Part shown: one piece after another, positions 23,064 to 35,400 of the stretch
Numbering within the stretch: position 1 is the stretch's first letter
Layout: each line of letters starts with the position of its first letter
Assembly: GCF_001625305.1 (NCBI RefSeq)
Contig: NW_017803962.1
Span: 41,886 to 105,885, forward strand
DNA length: 64,000 bases
DNA from: Branchiostoma belcheri
Lineage: Eukaryota; Chordata; Leptocardii; Amphioxiformes; Branchiostomatidae
Reading direction: 5' to 3'
Notes under the pieces: model-generated
Databases searched by the model: none
What the model saw: only the letters and a program-made list of their open reading frames with translations
What the model was told of the DNA's origin: nothing
Program-made: the position numbers and the translations under genes

Positions 23064-24979
23064 TGAAGGTGACAGGCCATACCTGTACCGTGGTAGCGTT
23101 CGTACAAGCAGATAACAACCACCCATACCAACACTATGAGGAGGGACACAGCAACAGACATGATGACGGCATTGACGTAGCAACTGTAATCTTCCTCGGT
23201 GAGGATTGGGCCAAAACTTGGACGAGTGACAATGTCAGTTCCAGTTGTAGCCTGGCTTGTTGTAGCCTGGTACTCGGAGCCTGGGGTGGCGTTTGTGTGT
23301 GGCATCTCTGTGAGGATGGTGTTGTTGTACAGACTGGTGTGGTGAGTATGCGGACCTGTTGTGGTGGACATTTCGTCACATCTCCCCGACCTGATGTCCT
23401 GTGGTGACCAGTCCGTGTCGGTCTGACTGATGTCCTTCCTCACGGTGGCAAGCAGAATTCCGCTCAGGTTGGCAGGCGATGCACACCTCAGGAAGTCACG
23501 GTCAAAGATGTGATTCAACTCTGGCAGATGACAGATGAACCAGGTGAGATTGGCGTTACACTTCAGCGGGTTTTTTGCTAGGTAAAGCCGTAGCGCCTGT
23601 TTGTGACTCAGACGCAGGACTTGGCTGTCGATCGTGGTGATGCGGTTTGTTTTCAGGCTTGCAAACTTCAGTGCTGTAAGCGGCAGGAGTGCGTCGACGG
23701 GCACAGAACGCAGACGGTTCTTGTTCAACTTCAACCTCGCAAGGAGAGGTAGGCCGCGGAATGCATGCTTGGATATGACAGAAATGGCATTCCTTTCGAG
23801 GTTGAGGTTTGTTACCCTCTCAAGCCCAAGGAAGGTGTCAGGTTCTGAGGATAAACAAAACAGAATATTGTAAGATATTTTACGTTTTAAATTTTTTGAT
23901 AGCACATGTATGTGTTGATTATCAAGAATAAGTAATCATTGATGAATCATCATGTAATAATCTTGTATATACTAGTAGTATAATAGTTTTACTCCTTTTT
24001 GTGTCTGCCAAAATACTAATATGTATAATTCAGCAACAATGTCTTTTAAATTAGTATTAATATTGTTTCGATTCATAACAATAGTGTATTGTTATGAATT
24101 GAAACAATAGTAAACCAATCTTGAAGATGGCAGCAACAAAAAAAAACACATAAATTTGAACCAGATGGAACTGAATAGATTATTAGCTGGCAGAATCAAT
24201 CTGGTCAACTTTACACTTGTATAAGCCACCTACCAAAGTGGATTGCAGGTGAGAAGGATACATGTAGGTGGCAGATCAATTCAGTAAAGTTAATCTATAA
24301 ATTCAGCTGAGCTCGATCCGGTACAAATTTATCTTAGTGGGGAAGGGGCCTACAACATAACATACCGGTAATTCATTTATTTATATCAGTCATTTTACAT
24401 GTAGATCATTTTCTGCTATTTCTAAATCAAACATACTAGACAGTGTTATTGAGGATTCATATTACTTATAAAATAAGGAAATTTTCAAAAAAGCAACAAA
24501 ATTAAATATCAGGAGCCCAAAATACACATTTTTGTCAACATACCAAGACTGGAGATACGGTTGTCACTGAGGGAAAGGGTTTTCACCAATGGCAGACCTT
24601 GGAAAGCCCCTGGCTGCACCGTGGACACGTTGGACTGCATGATCCAAAGGTTCTGTACTTCTGGGCTGTTGGGGAAAGACCGCTCCAAAATGGTAGAGGA
24701 ACGGAGATTCTTGATGAAGATCGATCGCGTGGCTTTGTCGAAGCCAGTTGGTATGGCGTCGAGACATGCGGGGAAGCTGTACGTTCCTCCGTACCCAATC
24801 CAGCTGCAGGGGGACCCCGCCCAGTTTTTATCTGGACAGTGACAGATGACTACTCTTCCAAACAGATACAGGGTTTGGGAGCGACAGCTGTCAGGGCACC
24901 GTAAAGCTGGCGCCGACACGAGCAGTAGCTGATTGGAAACCAGGAGTAGGAAGTACAGCAGTGCCTTGTTTTGTGCCAT
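23060..24979 (-). CDS. Leucine-rich-repeat type I transmembrane protein (two exons)
   Basis: Exon 1 is 24544-24979 (exit phase 1, donor GTATGT) and exon 2 starts at 23844 after a TATCCTCAG acceptor. If exon 2 is read straight through, the stop is at 23060 and the protein has 406 residues. The start MAQNKALLYFLLLV is a clear signal peptide. Next comes a Cys-rich LRR N-cap (CPDSCR...CHCPD) and about six LRRs, including VTNLNLERNAISVISKHAF and LARLKLNKNRLRSVP. An LRR C-cap follows (NPLKCNANLTWFICHL...FLRC), then a Thr/Ser-rich stalk and one membrane helix near the C-terminus (AVIMSVAVSLLIVLVWVVVI). A short tail YERYHG follows. It should therefore be a cell-surface protein with an extracellular LRR domain. 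The ligand is unknown and I do not recognise an orthologue. Amphioxus has many such LRR genes. The C-terminus is uncertain because of the repeat described next. Confidence 0.8.
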
Positions 24980-25941
24980 CGTGTTTACAGACTTCTGTTC
25001 GCTTGTTGGCTGCAACACGCACCGAGCCGTTAAATGTTTATGTACCAGATATAATGACGTTATGTACACGTACATGATACATTTTTGTAGGTCTGGTTGA
25101 AAATCATGATGTTTTACAAGAGGTTATATTAAATATTTAAGTCTGAGGCGCATGTATTTCAATGGGATTGGAGTCCCAGGATCAGAAATACCCACCTGCC
25201 CCCTGTATAATGGTATGGTCCAAAAAGTGGTCGGTTATTCTGATAATCGACCACTTTTGAAGTTAGGGCCCGATAACCAATAGGAAATGGAGCCTTCTGA
25301 TTGGTCGACGTTTTCTGGCTATATAACAATATATACATTGTACTAGTATATAGAATACAACATGGGGGTGGTAGAACACAGCAGCATACAATCATTAAAG
25401 AACAAAATCTTTTAAGGGGGCCTGCATGTCCTTTTTCTTAAGGTGTAATCAGGTCTTTCTAGTCTATGTAATCCGTAGGCAACCTCAAAAAAAAATCAAC
25501 GTAATTCATAATAGTACCTTAGCCGCAAAGCGTAAAGTCATAATCTGAGCTCTGAGACTTTAATTCAATTTGTATTTCCATGCAATAAGAATGTATAGTC
25601 CCTTTTCTGAAAATTGAGGCAAAGCACCAGATCCTGTCATACCCCTGGCAGCCAGGTTTTCCTCTCCTGTCTACCGTTTTCCCATCGAGATAGATCTGCT
25701 TTCGATTCTGCTCCATCATTCTGACAGTTCCACGGATTTGTTTCCTTTTACCAGCTCTGCCGAGCAGCCTGATATGTACACATGGTCCTCGTGACCAGCG
25801 GAGTAAACGATATATGCAGAGGCTTCGGTCAGTCCGGTGTGTTAAACTGTTTGGCGTAGACTCTGAGAGAAAGGTCATCATTTTCACGACTGGGTGGACA
25901 ATGGTGCTAACATTTGTAGAACGACCATCAGAACCGCCGTA

Positions 25942-26200
25942 GGCAGCATGGCGGCAGAACGTACTGCGCCTGTGCAGAATCCCGATTTTTCACTTTTTTC
26001 GTTGGATTTTTGGTCAACGTTGCATTAGAATTTTGCTTGTTGCAGACGATATTTTTTCCGACATAAGGTTTGGAAACTACAGACGGAGTGTCAACCTTAT
26101 ATGCGCGAATACAACCTTATATGGGACATTCTGCGGAAATGCTATGCACAATATATTACGGATTTTGCGCAGGTGCAGTACGTTCTGCCGACGTGCTGCC
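25942..26200. mobile_element. MITE with about 40-bp terminal inverted repeats
   Basis: The left end starts GGCAGCATGGCGGCAGAACG and the right end is its near-perfect complement. Both are flanked by GTA (25939-25941 and 26201-26203). No coding capacity. A diverged relative is at 19048-19312. Confidence 0.65.
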
Positions 26201-26499
26201 GTAGGCTGGGGAGACTGACATTCAACAGCCCTCACAGCTTCTACTACACTACAGTGAAATCGACCTTTTCAGAGTTTGAAATTAATAATCCAGCCCTGTT
26301 AGTGTTAAGGGTGTATCGGTTGCCTTGGTTCTGGAGCCTTAATGCGCTTTGCCCTTTTGTGTTAATGGTACCGAACTGTTCTCAGCTCAAGTTTGGCTTG
26401 CCCATGTGTCAGTGCTGCTTTCATTCTGTTTTCATTAAACACTGAGACACTGACAGTCCCTTGGCCATGGCCATATTCAAGAGCAACAGTAGATATATG

Positions 26500-26894
26500 T
26501 AGTGGTGCATACCTAAACCCACATTAAGGTTCAGGTCCGGATTCAAGTCCAGAGGCTTAGGTTCAGTTCCGGACTTGTAAGTCCGGACCTAAACCCATGG
26601 CATATACAAAATTGCATGTTGCCAACCTTGCAAATTGTCTGGGTGAAACTTTGGCCACATAACATGGAGGCCAACACTTGACGATGCCCGATGGCAATGT
26701 TTTCTTCATTTTGCAGCAAAGATTTTGCAATCTACAGATGGTTTTAGGTGGTTTGGAAAGAAAAGGGGTTTGTGATATGGTCTTTTATGGTAATAAGTCC
26801 GGACTCGGTTCTTGACTTTTAGGTTTTTTTTTACTTGAACCTAAACATTATTCCAAGTCCGGATCCAAGTCCAGTGAACCGGTATGCATCACTA
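26500..26894. mobile_element. hAT-like MITE, second copy in opposite orientation
   Basis: This 395-bp element is the inverted relative of 36264-36672. It has ends TAGTGGTGCATACC / GGTATGCATCACTA and flanking GATATATG (26492-26499) and GAAATATG (26895-26902), an 8-bp duplication with one mismatch. Confidence 0.75.
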
Positions 26895-28123
26895 GAAATA
26901 TGTATGTAAAGAGTGCATTTTCTCACGATCTGCTCAGGAAAAAGGCAGTCATTTCATGAATTAATTAAATCAAGAAGAAAAAAAAATCTTTTATCCATTT
27001 CATGTATCAATGCCAGCCAGGTACGACTACCAGTGCTTGGTTCATAGTCGCAGGAAAGAGACAAGTTAAGGGGGATATCAGCATAACCCCGTCATTTCTG
27101 ATTGATAAAATTATGGATGTGCAGGCCTAAGGGTTCTCACCAGGATTTTTTCAGCATAGGGGTCAGGTACAGAAGGGCAACTTGGGTGGCGCAAGTCGCG
27201 CATTAACCCGAAAAAAAAATTGAAACTCATAACCCCCTAGCCTGAGACACCATTTCTCACTTTTTGATGGGCAGATCTTGTGAAGTTAAGGTTTTCCCTT
27301 TGCTAAAGCTTAATATTCTTAAGTAATGTTTTCATTTTTTAGAAAGATTTATCAATTTTCTTCCAAAAAAACACCCCTATGCTGGTTGAAAGACAGCATA
27401 GGGGGTCCAAATCACAGCATAGGGGGCCCCTATGCTCAAAAGGCCTGGCGAGAACACTGAATTGTGGCCATATGATAATGTGAGAGAATGCTCAGCCTTG
27501 CATGATCCATGACAACAAGTGGAAGATAACTTTCTGGTCTTGCACGTAATTCACACAACTGTTGTGACGCTTCCGTTTACACAGCTGCCACTAGGCACTG
27601 TGGTGATTAGGTACAAACTGAAACACATCCTTCTGGTGTTCGAGTCACATTCATAAATAACAAATTTTACTATAATATGTAGTACTATTAGTAACCTTTT
27701 GGCATCATAAATGTCTGAGTGATCATGAACTTCAACTGATTACCATATTGCACATTTTTATGCATATTTATTACAAGCATAACAACATATTATGCACAAC
27801 GAGATATGATGATGATGATGCACAACAAGGGCAACAAGTATTAAATTTTCCTAGTTTACACTTGAGGAGGTGTTTATCAACAAGGAAAGAGGGAATAGGA
27901 CCTCCACCGGTCTGCAAGACTCTGCATTATATTTAGATTTGTTATGAAATGATGCATTATAAAATGACGTGCATTTTTATCTATCAAGTTAAATTCTTTA
28001 CTCCCAAGTCTGAAGTTCAAGGTTCAAAAAACATGTGCAAGTAGCAAGGAGGTTTAGCTTGGTGCAATGTGCAACCTGAAGTGGTCAATGCACCCTCAGT
28101 ACATGCCTTCAAACTATTAAGGT

Positions 28124-28441
28124 TTGACCAGTTCATGGAGAACATATTTTGACCATCCACCAAAACACATTGTCCGGTTGTGGCAGTCGGTTGAAGAAAG
28201 TTTAACATCTTACCATGATCTTACCTCACAGGACCGTAGACTAAACTCTACTATACTTTATAAGAACCTCCTCGGTTATAGTTTCCACCAAGACGATATA
28301 TACACTAACACGTATCGTGGAGCTAGAGAAAAGAGACGACTAGGGTGGCACCAACGCTACCAGCAAGCCGCCACAACAATTCACAAAGCAGCAAAATTTA
28401 CATGTGACTCTGCATACTTACGCCCTGTATTCCGGCCATGA
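28124..28441 (+). other. Unassigned open frame, possibly a degraded coding fragment
   Basis: This 105-residue frame reads like real protein: WQSVEESLTSYHDLTSQDRR, REKRRLGWHQRYQQAATTIH, and a stop after LRPVFRP. No signal peptide, membrane helix or family motif is recognised. It could be the C-terminal end of an old mobile-element protein. No splice structure is seen. Confidence 0.2.
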
Positions 28442-28819
28442 TCAAAACTAGCCCCCGAAGCCAGCTCCTGAGGCTTGAGGTTGGAAAATCAGCGTCTAGT
28501 GTAGATATTGCACGCCCAGAGTGCCATGGAGAGATTTATCTGCACTAGAATTTGTGAAACTGAAACCCACACATTCCGCGCCATAAATCCTGACTCTGAC
28601 CTTTGTTGACCCGTTTGTGTTAACCTCTCGACAGCGTCCCCTGGCGGTTTGTCATCCAACTGCACCCCATGTCCAGCCTTCGATCTCTACACCTTCTCGT
28701 CCCTTTTCATGGTGATAGTGAACGTCTCACCCAAAAAGAATGATATTTCAATCAAAATGATGCTCCCAGTTCATACAATCAACGTCAATCAGTCGATGAA
28801 AACTGCTCGGTGTTCAGTA

Positions 28820-28946
28820 GAAGTTTGAATTCGGTGCCATTCCACATGCTGACCAATCACAATGACGATCTTCGTCACTTGTCTAGAAATTGACCAATCA
28901 GCGTGGAGCAAGTTGAGCAAAACAAAATGGTGGACAAGGAGTGAGT
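28820..28946 (+). promoter_or_regulatory. Candidate upstream promoter / first-exon region (possibly TTK)
   Basis: Two CCAAT boxes in the same orientation (28853-28857 and 28894-28898) lie 41 bases apart, with TTTGAA (a CHR-like hexamer) upstream near 28823. A GTGAGT donor sits at 28941-28946. Paired CCAAT boxes and a CHR are typical of vertebrate G2/M genes such as TTK, but there the CHR usually lies downstream of the CCAAT boxes. The link to TTK, 3.5 kb downstream, is inference. Confidence 0.22.
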
Positions 28947-29358
28947 TCAGTGCTTCCGAATCACAGTTTTTGCCGATTTGTGCATGTTTTTTTTCTTCTC
29001 AACGACACCGTTGTGGTATTTTAGGTATGTAACTTTATTATTCATTTCTGGTGCTTTTGTCTACATTTTAACTAGCGCGTGAGCGTCGTTCGGCAGCTAC
29101 TTTTGCATGATATACAGCACAGCAGATTCGAGAGGAAGGGGGAAAGGATCTCCTTGACTAGACTGGCATTTTTGATTTAGTAACCACGGCGGGTTCAAAA
29201 GCAGTAGAATTCAGTCAAATAGTGAGGATGATATTTAGCCAATGGAGTTTGGCCACCGCAGAGTTCATTCATCCTCATTCGGAGAGGGCAAAATTATTTA
29301 TTATTGGGTTCCTTAATTATCTACTCATATATTTCTGACAGTTGTGAGCAATGTGTTG

Positions 29359-29703
29359 CAGGGCTCGAAATTCATTTTTTTGGAATAGGTGCACTGGTGC
29401 ACCCAACCTAAAAAATTATGTGCACAAAAAATATTTTAGGTGCACCATGTAAGATAATATATAATTATGTTTCATTCTGGTTTCAAGAAAAGTACTATAA
29501 CAATGATAATTTGTATTATTTTTTCTGACACTTAGATGTTAAGAATATGCTGTAACTACTACACATTTAACATATTTATATACGTTAAACCTAAGAAAAT
29601 ATTTGGGTGCACTGGTGCACCCACAGAAAAAAAATTATGTGCACAGCTCCAAATTTGGGTGCACTAAGGTGCACATGTACCCAGTATTTCTAGGCTAGCC
29701 CTG
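29359..29703. mobile_element. CAGGGCTCGAAAT-ended MITE
   Basis: Same family as 8256-8644, with shared GTGCACCCAACCTAAAAAAT-type text. The right end is disturbed (TTTCTAGGCTAGCCCTG). Confidence 0.62.
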
Positions 29704-32214
29704 TGTTGTGAAGGTTCTACAGTTGGTCACCATGCTGATTTGTATTTCAAACAGGAAAGAAAAGTCTGATTGAACTGAATATAAGATAAGGTGACAAATA
29801 TTATGTTGAATATTATGTTGAACTTTTAATAAATCAGATGAGAGTTCAACAAGAATGTATGCAGGTAATATTATGTAATATGCCCCGGGCCCAGCAGGTG
29901 CCCCATGCCAGTAGGCCAGTACTAGTCAAAAGTGACAGTGGGGGGTTTATAGGCGCTACCAACTGACCCAGCCAACCCAAGGGGTCTAGACCTTTAATAT
30001 AATCTCCAAGCAGATCCCTTTCAAATTGGCCAGGCATGTACGTATATCCATTAGCCAGAGAAGGTCGCCGGCCACCGACGGTGGCCGGGGGTAGCAACAA
30101 AAAAAAAAACCAGCCATATATAAAAAGCTAACGATCATTCCCCACAACCTCTGCTTGGAGACTAGACCTTTTTGGTTAGGAGACGAGTACAATCAGCTAC
30201 TCTTTACTCTCGATTAAACGTACCGGTACGTTTATTTTTTTTCGCCTTGAAATCCGCCCGGTACGTTCTTATTTTAGACGGTACGTTTATTTTTTTTTCA
30301 GAATCAAAAAAAGTTCCGGGCAAAAAAGTACGTAACTGCAGAGTTAAAATGTCACGAAAGGCACATGTCTGGACGTAAAAAGGAAGTTCCTACTACAAAT
30401 AATACATTTAAGTCTTTTTGTAGGAGCTTGTTGCGTTATTCTAGCGGGAACTTTTCATGTTTTGTCGTTAGTTCTGCCAGTACGCAAGAGGATCCGACAA
30501 GACCGGGGGTGGCCGCTCCGGTGTTGAACGGCCTTGAATAAACTCTCGTGTCCCTTTTTTGTTGGCCCGAACATCCACCCGGTACGATCTCATTTTGGAC
30601 GGTGCATATAATAATTTTTCAAAATCGGGGCATAGTTAACAGCATTGAAAGTACATGCCCTTTGGAGAAAACATCTTTTTCTGGGTGCAAGTTTTTGGAA
30701 AGCCACGATGCCCGGACACAGCCGCCCAAAGTAGCGGCCACTTTGCAACATGTCAAATATGCACGGGCAGAACTTTACTGACACCAAACGTACGGCAGAT
30801 TTACTGAGTCATCGTACTTGTACTTTTGTAGGGAAAAGATAACCTCTTTTTTTCAAAAAGGTAAGTAATATTTTGGAACACGTAGCAGGTCGGAGATATG
30901 ACTCTAGCGTTACTAGAAATAATTTGGGGGGGAGGAACATGTGCTTGCACATTACGTGTTTCAAGTATTCCTTTTTCCAACGAAAATATGAAAATAATAC
31001 CAGACAAGAGTGTATTTTAGCATAATAAATCGTATTTCTCACAAAAATTCCAAAATCCTACCAGAGAAATGACAATTCAAGCTGGAAATAGTCCGTTCTG
31101 AATGGCGCACACTTGAAAACTTCCCACGATGTGGAAGAGCCTACTTTGAGTGTGGGGAAGCTATGATTTTTAAATGTGAATAAAACTCTTTCTTAAAAAA
31201 TCACATATGGATGTTACATTATGGAAGAGTTGAGTAATTCTTAAAAAGGTGTTGACATGACAAAACTTGCAATCTATTCATATCAAGTACACATCAAAAT
31301 GTTTTAAAATATTCATGTCCCCCTACTAGAGAATGAACCATTCTTCCAAGCCCCGCCTCCCTTCATTTGCATACTAACACAAACTTCAAAGCTTGCTACA
31401 TTTTGTAAGTGAAACCTGAGACCCTTGAGATTGTGGCAGTCCGAATTGTTGCTATTCTCGTGTGAACTTTGTGTGTGACTTGTGGATTGTGTCAATTGTT
31501 TGAAAACTGATTGAAGTTTTTTTTAAAGGTATAAAAATGAAATACCATTCAAAATCTAACATTATATTCTATATTTGATTCTTTTCCCTATGTCTTTTTA
31601 CACATTAATGCAAATTTGTATAGAGCATGTATTTAGCATATTGTAAATTTCTGTTCAACTTCAAACTCTATTCATGTAATTTTTCTTAACCTTAAAAAAT
31701 CAAGGACTCTTATCCCAAAACTTGATAGCATTGTTCCTGCTCAATGCATGCATGCAATGTAATGATCAACAACAAATTGTGTGAACTCAGAGTCAGATCT
31801 CAAGTTAGAATGTAGATGGATAATGTCATTAGACTGCACGACATATACAAAGGCATGTACCTCTTATTAACCTGTAAGAATGCAGGCTGATAATTTGGTA
31901 ATTTCCAGGGGTATGTTTATTCTGGGGGGGGGGGATAGTTTATTAGGTTTTGAAGATTTCTCGGGGGTACTTTTTTTCCGGGGGTATGTTTATTTGGGAC
32001 CTGTGTTTGCAAGGGAAACATACATGTACACCATGAGAACACATTTTAGTAGCATAAACATTGCTTTCACATGTCAATTAAAAATTTTCCGGGGGGTACT
32101 TTTATTCCAGGGGGTACTTTTATTACATTTTGAAGATTTGTCCGGGGGGTACTTTTATTCCAGGGGGTACTTTTATTCGAGAGGTGAGAGTAACTGATGA
32201 GAAGCAGATCGCCA

Positions 32215-32415
32215 ACCTTGCTTGCGACAAGGGGCAGTGGAGGAACCTTGCAGTCGCCTGCGCAGCAGCCGACCGATGATGATGATGGTTAGGAGCGTCA
32301 GGTTTGTAGCTGGTGCTTGGAAGGTCGTAGGTTCAAACCCCGGCCCGAGACCAGGGTTTTTTTATCTGTTTCTACTTGCTCCTTCTGTTTCTTACAATTG
32401 TATTCATGCTTCCCT
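32215..32415 (+). mobile_element. tRNA-derived SINE adjoining the first recognised TTK exon
   Basis: GTAGGTTCAAACCCCGGCCC is a B-box-like head. It is followed by TCTGTTTCTACTT and TTCTTACA, as in the related sequence at 20810-20890. The tail ends at the pyrimidine tract of the acceptor at 32418-32419. Confidence 0.5.
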
Positions 32416-32451
32416 TCAGGTTGACAAGAGTGAGACACTGACTGAAAGACC

Positions 32452-35400
32452 ATGTCTCGCCTGAAGTCCCTGCAAAGCCGTTTACAGAGTATCTACAGTC
32501 GTGATGAGAGAGATGACACCAACAACACTGGGAACCTCACAGGCACGGGGACATACAACCTCACTGGTGTGTAGTGTGTACTATCACAGTTCTGTTGCAT
32601 GATAGACATAAGCTAAAATAGTTATAGCTAGGATTAATAACTTGTCAGAGTACTACTTGGCTGTGCTGACACCAAAAATTCATGACACAGCAAATATGCC
32701 AGCCTTGACCCTTCCCCCAGGCCTAGGGGAAAAAATGTTGTATTTTCTGTTTCACTTCCAGTCCTGAAAAAAATAGTTCTAGGGATTATCTTTTTTTTTC
32801 ATAATTTCTTTATTGGACTTAAGCAATCTCTAGTGATACAACTTGTACAATAAACTTTAAGTAGAACTTGCATGAGGACACTTGTACAACAATTGGATTG
32901 TACAACGTTTCATCACTCACTGGTGTCAGATGATAGAGCTAGAAAAAAATCAGCTTGAAAAATTTATGTCCTTCCCCCCAAAAAAAGGCCAGGGTGGGCA
33001 GTTTTTTCTAGGGTCGGTCGCGAAACAGGAAAGTTGAGGAAATACAACATTTTTTTTTCCTTGAGCTAAGAACTAACCTCTGTATGACTTAATATAATAT
33101 ATCATATGATCATGTATGACTACTGTACTACAGAATTGTTTTAACTACTAATTTACAACACTGAAAACCTAACCCTTTACCTTCTTTTGTGAAATAAAAC
33201 CACTGTGCTAGTTTCACAATTTACAGTACAGTGTCTGTGTTCCAGATCACACCTCGTGGATAGATCGCATCTCAGCGGCGGGCAACAAGCCGTGTGATTG
33301 GCTGGAGTTCCTGACGCAGGCGCAGGGTCGGACCAGCTTCAGCAGTCCGCAGGCCAGGTACACGTACCTGCTGTCCGTGTACGACAAGGCGCTGCACCAC
33401 ATGCCGGTGGAGCTGTGTCGCAGAGACGAGAGCTACGCCAGGATCCTCATACAGCTGGCGAACATCAAGGGGTAAGTCGATGAAGGTTAGACATCCAGGT
33501 AATACGATATGATACAATATACATTACTCAAGCAACTGGATATGATTTTGGAAACGGTCAGTGACTGAGAGACCAGAGGAGACATGCAGGTTTATAAGCT
33601 ATCAGACAAGTCAAGAGAAGATAATGCAAACTAGAAAGGCCAATATTTGCTTTGGAGCAAATACAGCGATGGGTTCACCACATTTTACGACATGGCAGGG
33701 AAAGAATGAGAAACACAAGGGAAAACAATGATTTACATTGATATAACTATAATATGAAGTAACATACAACTAAAACAACAGTTGGATAGCTATTCCCTAC
33801 TTTATTGGTTAGGATTTTTAATTGCATAATGCAAACTGTTGATTTTCAAAATAAAATAAAAAACGTTCATGCCCCGCATTCCAATGCTGGAGCAGAAAAA
33901 CTTGAAATACCTACCAAAACACTTGAATAAAGACATACTGTCAGTATGGAAATGCTCTGTGCAGGTGTTAATCAAGTTAAATCCCAACAGCCAATCAGCA
34001 AGAAATGCTCTGTGCAGGTGGAAATGCTCTGTGCAGGTGTTAATCAAGTTAAATCCCAACAGCCAATCAGCAAGAAGTATAGAGGAAAGCTGCATGTCTA
34101 TTGGTTGATGCCCTGCATTCCATTGTGATGACTCATGCCCAGACGTGGTAAACACGGCACACTAACACAGTAATACATTTGCTATAACACAGCCAAAAAA
34201 CTCAAATAAAACCATTCTAAAAGCCTGTATCACAAAAATTTAAAAACGCCTAGGGGTATTTGCCCACTGTACCTCCATACCAAATTTCAGGACCTTAGGC
34301 CCTAAAATGAAGAAGCTGAATCCATTTAAAAAATGGCAGGAGAAGGAGGAGAAGAAGAAGAAACATCAGAAAAAGCAATATGGGTTCACCACCACTTCGT
34401 GGTGTGGTGAACCCATAAATATACTATAGTCAGAAAGCTCCTTGTCTGTCCTCGGGGGCTGGGAGTGCCAAAAACAAGTGCCGGAGAGATCCACCCGTAG
34501 CCCCCCTTCCCTGTTGAGGGTGGGGTTGTACATGTACATTCTTTCATATTATAGGGGTAAGGGTCATGATAACAAAACTTTGCCAACAAAAGCTTATTTT
34601 GTAAAAAGAGTTCACTTTGGTTTTCAGATTGAGACAATATCTTACAGTTATACTACCGGTACCTGGGCTGCAATAATATTTGCTATTAATGGATATTTTG
34701 GCTGATGTGGTAATTGGGCCATATCATGATATGGAGTTCTAACAGTAATCATACAGCCTTCCATAAGTTCCATAGCAAATACCATTAAATGGAAACTTGT
34801 TTAAATAATTCGAAAAATCAAAATTGATGTTGTTACAATTTTTGTCATAGAGGGACAGCAAATTTTCTCAACTGCTTAGGCATGTTTTGCAAAAAACTTG
34901 GAAAATTCATAAAATACAAAGACGGTGTATTCCACATCTCCCAAGGTCCCAATACTCCCATGGGTCTGCTACTCTCCGGCCGATCTGACCCAGGGTTGGG
35001 CTGGGACTTGGGTAATATGGAACACCATGACATTGTAGTATTCTCTCTCCATATATGTAAACTGGAGGGTGTTTTTTCTTTCCAGTGATCATAATGAAGA
35101 AGATGGACAGACAGGGTTCAAGTTTGCCAGAGTCAACGCCAAGACATTTGCATTTGTCCATGTGGCTGCTGCACAGTTCGAGCTCAGCAGAGGTGAGGAT
35201 TGACACATGAAACAATTGCATTATAATTAACCCTAAACAGTACACCTGGGGTCCGCGCGGACCCCAGCACTATATATTCTGTAATATCTTTTTTGTTTTT
35301 AAAGATTTTTTTCTGAAATTTTAGGTAATTGTCACCCACAAAGTTGTCTCTCAATACAGTGCAGGAAACTCCGTTTCTACCATTTATAAAAAAATTATAT

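Larger units (their letters stand above)
25080..32214. other. Repeat-rich spacer between the LRR gene and TTK
   Basis: No gene could be supported. Besides the MITEs listed separately it has a hairpin around 25215-25255 (AAAAGTGGTCG...CGACCACTTTT) and a GTACGTTTATTTTTTTT-rich inverted stretch at 30220-30300. GGGGTACTTTTATTCCAG repeats occur at 31920-32180, and text shared with 20720-20770 lies at 29935-29995. Two unassigned frames are open: 25519-25887 (minus, 122 residues) and 28124-28441 (plus, 105 residues). Confidence 0.55.

Noticed and set aside
22356..23115. Plus-strand repeat frames of 235 and 227 residues
   Set aside because: They are antisense readings of the 45-bp array. A repeat length that is a multiple of three keeps all stop-free frames open, and only the minus frame adjoins a gene on its own strand.
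25519..25887. A 122-residue minus-strand frame between the LRR gene and a MITE
   Set aside because: No recognisable domain, no clear splice sites and no similarity I can name, so it is not listed as a gene.
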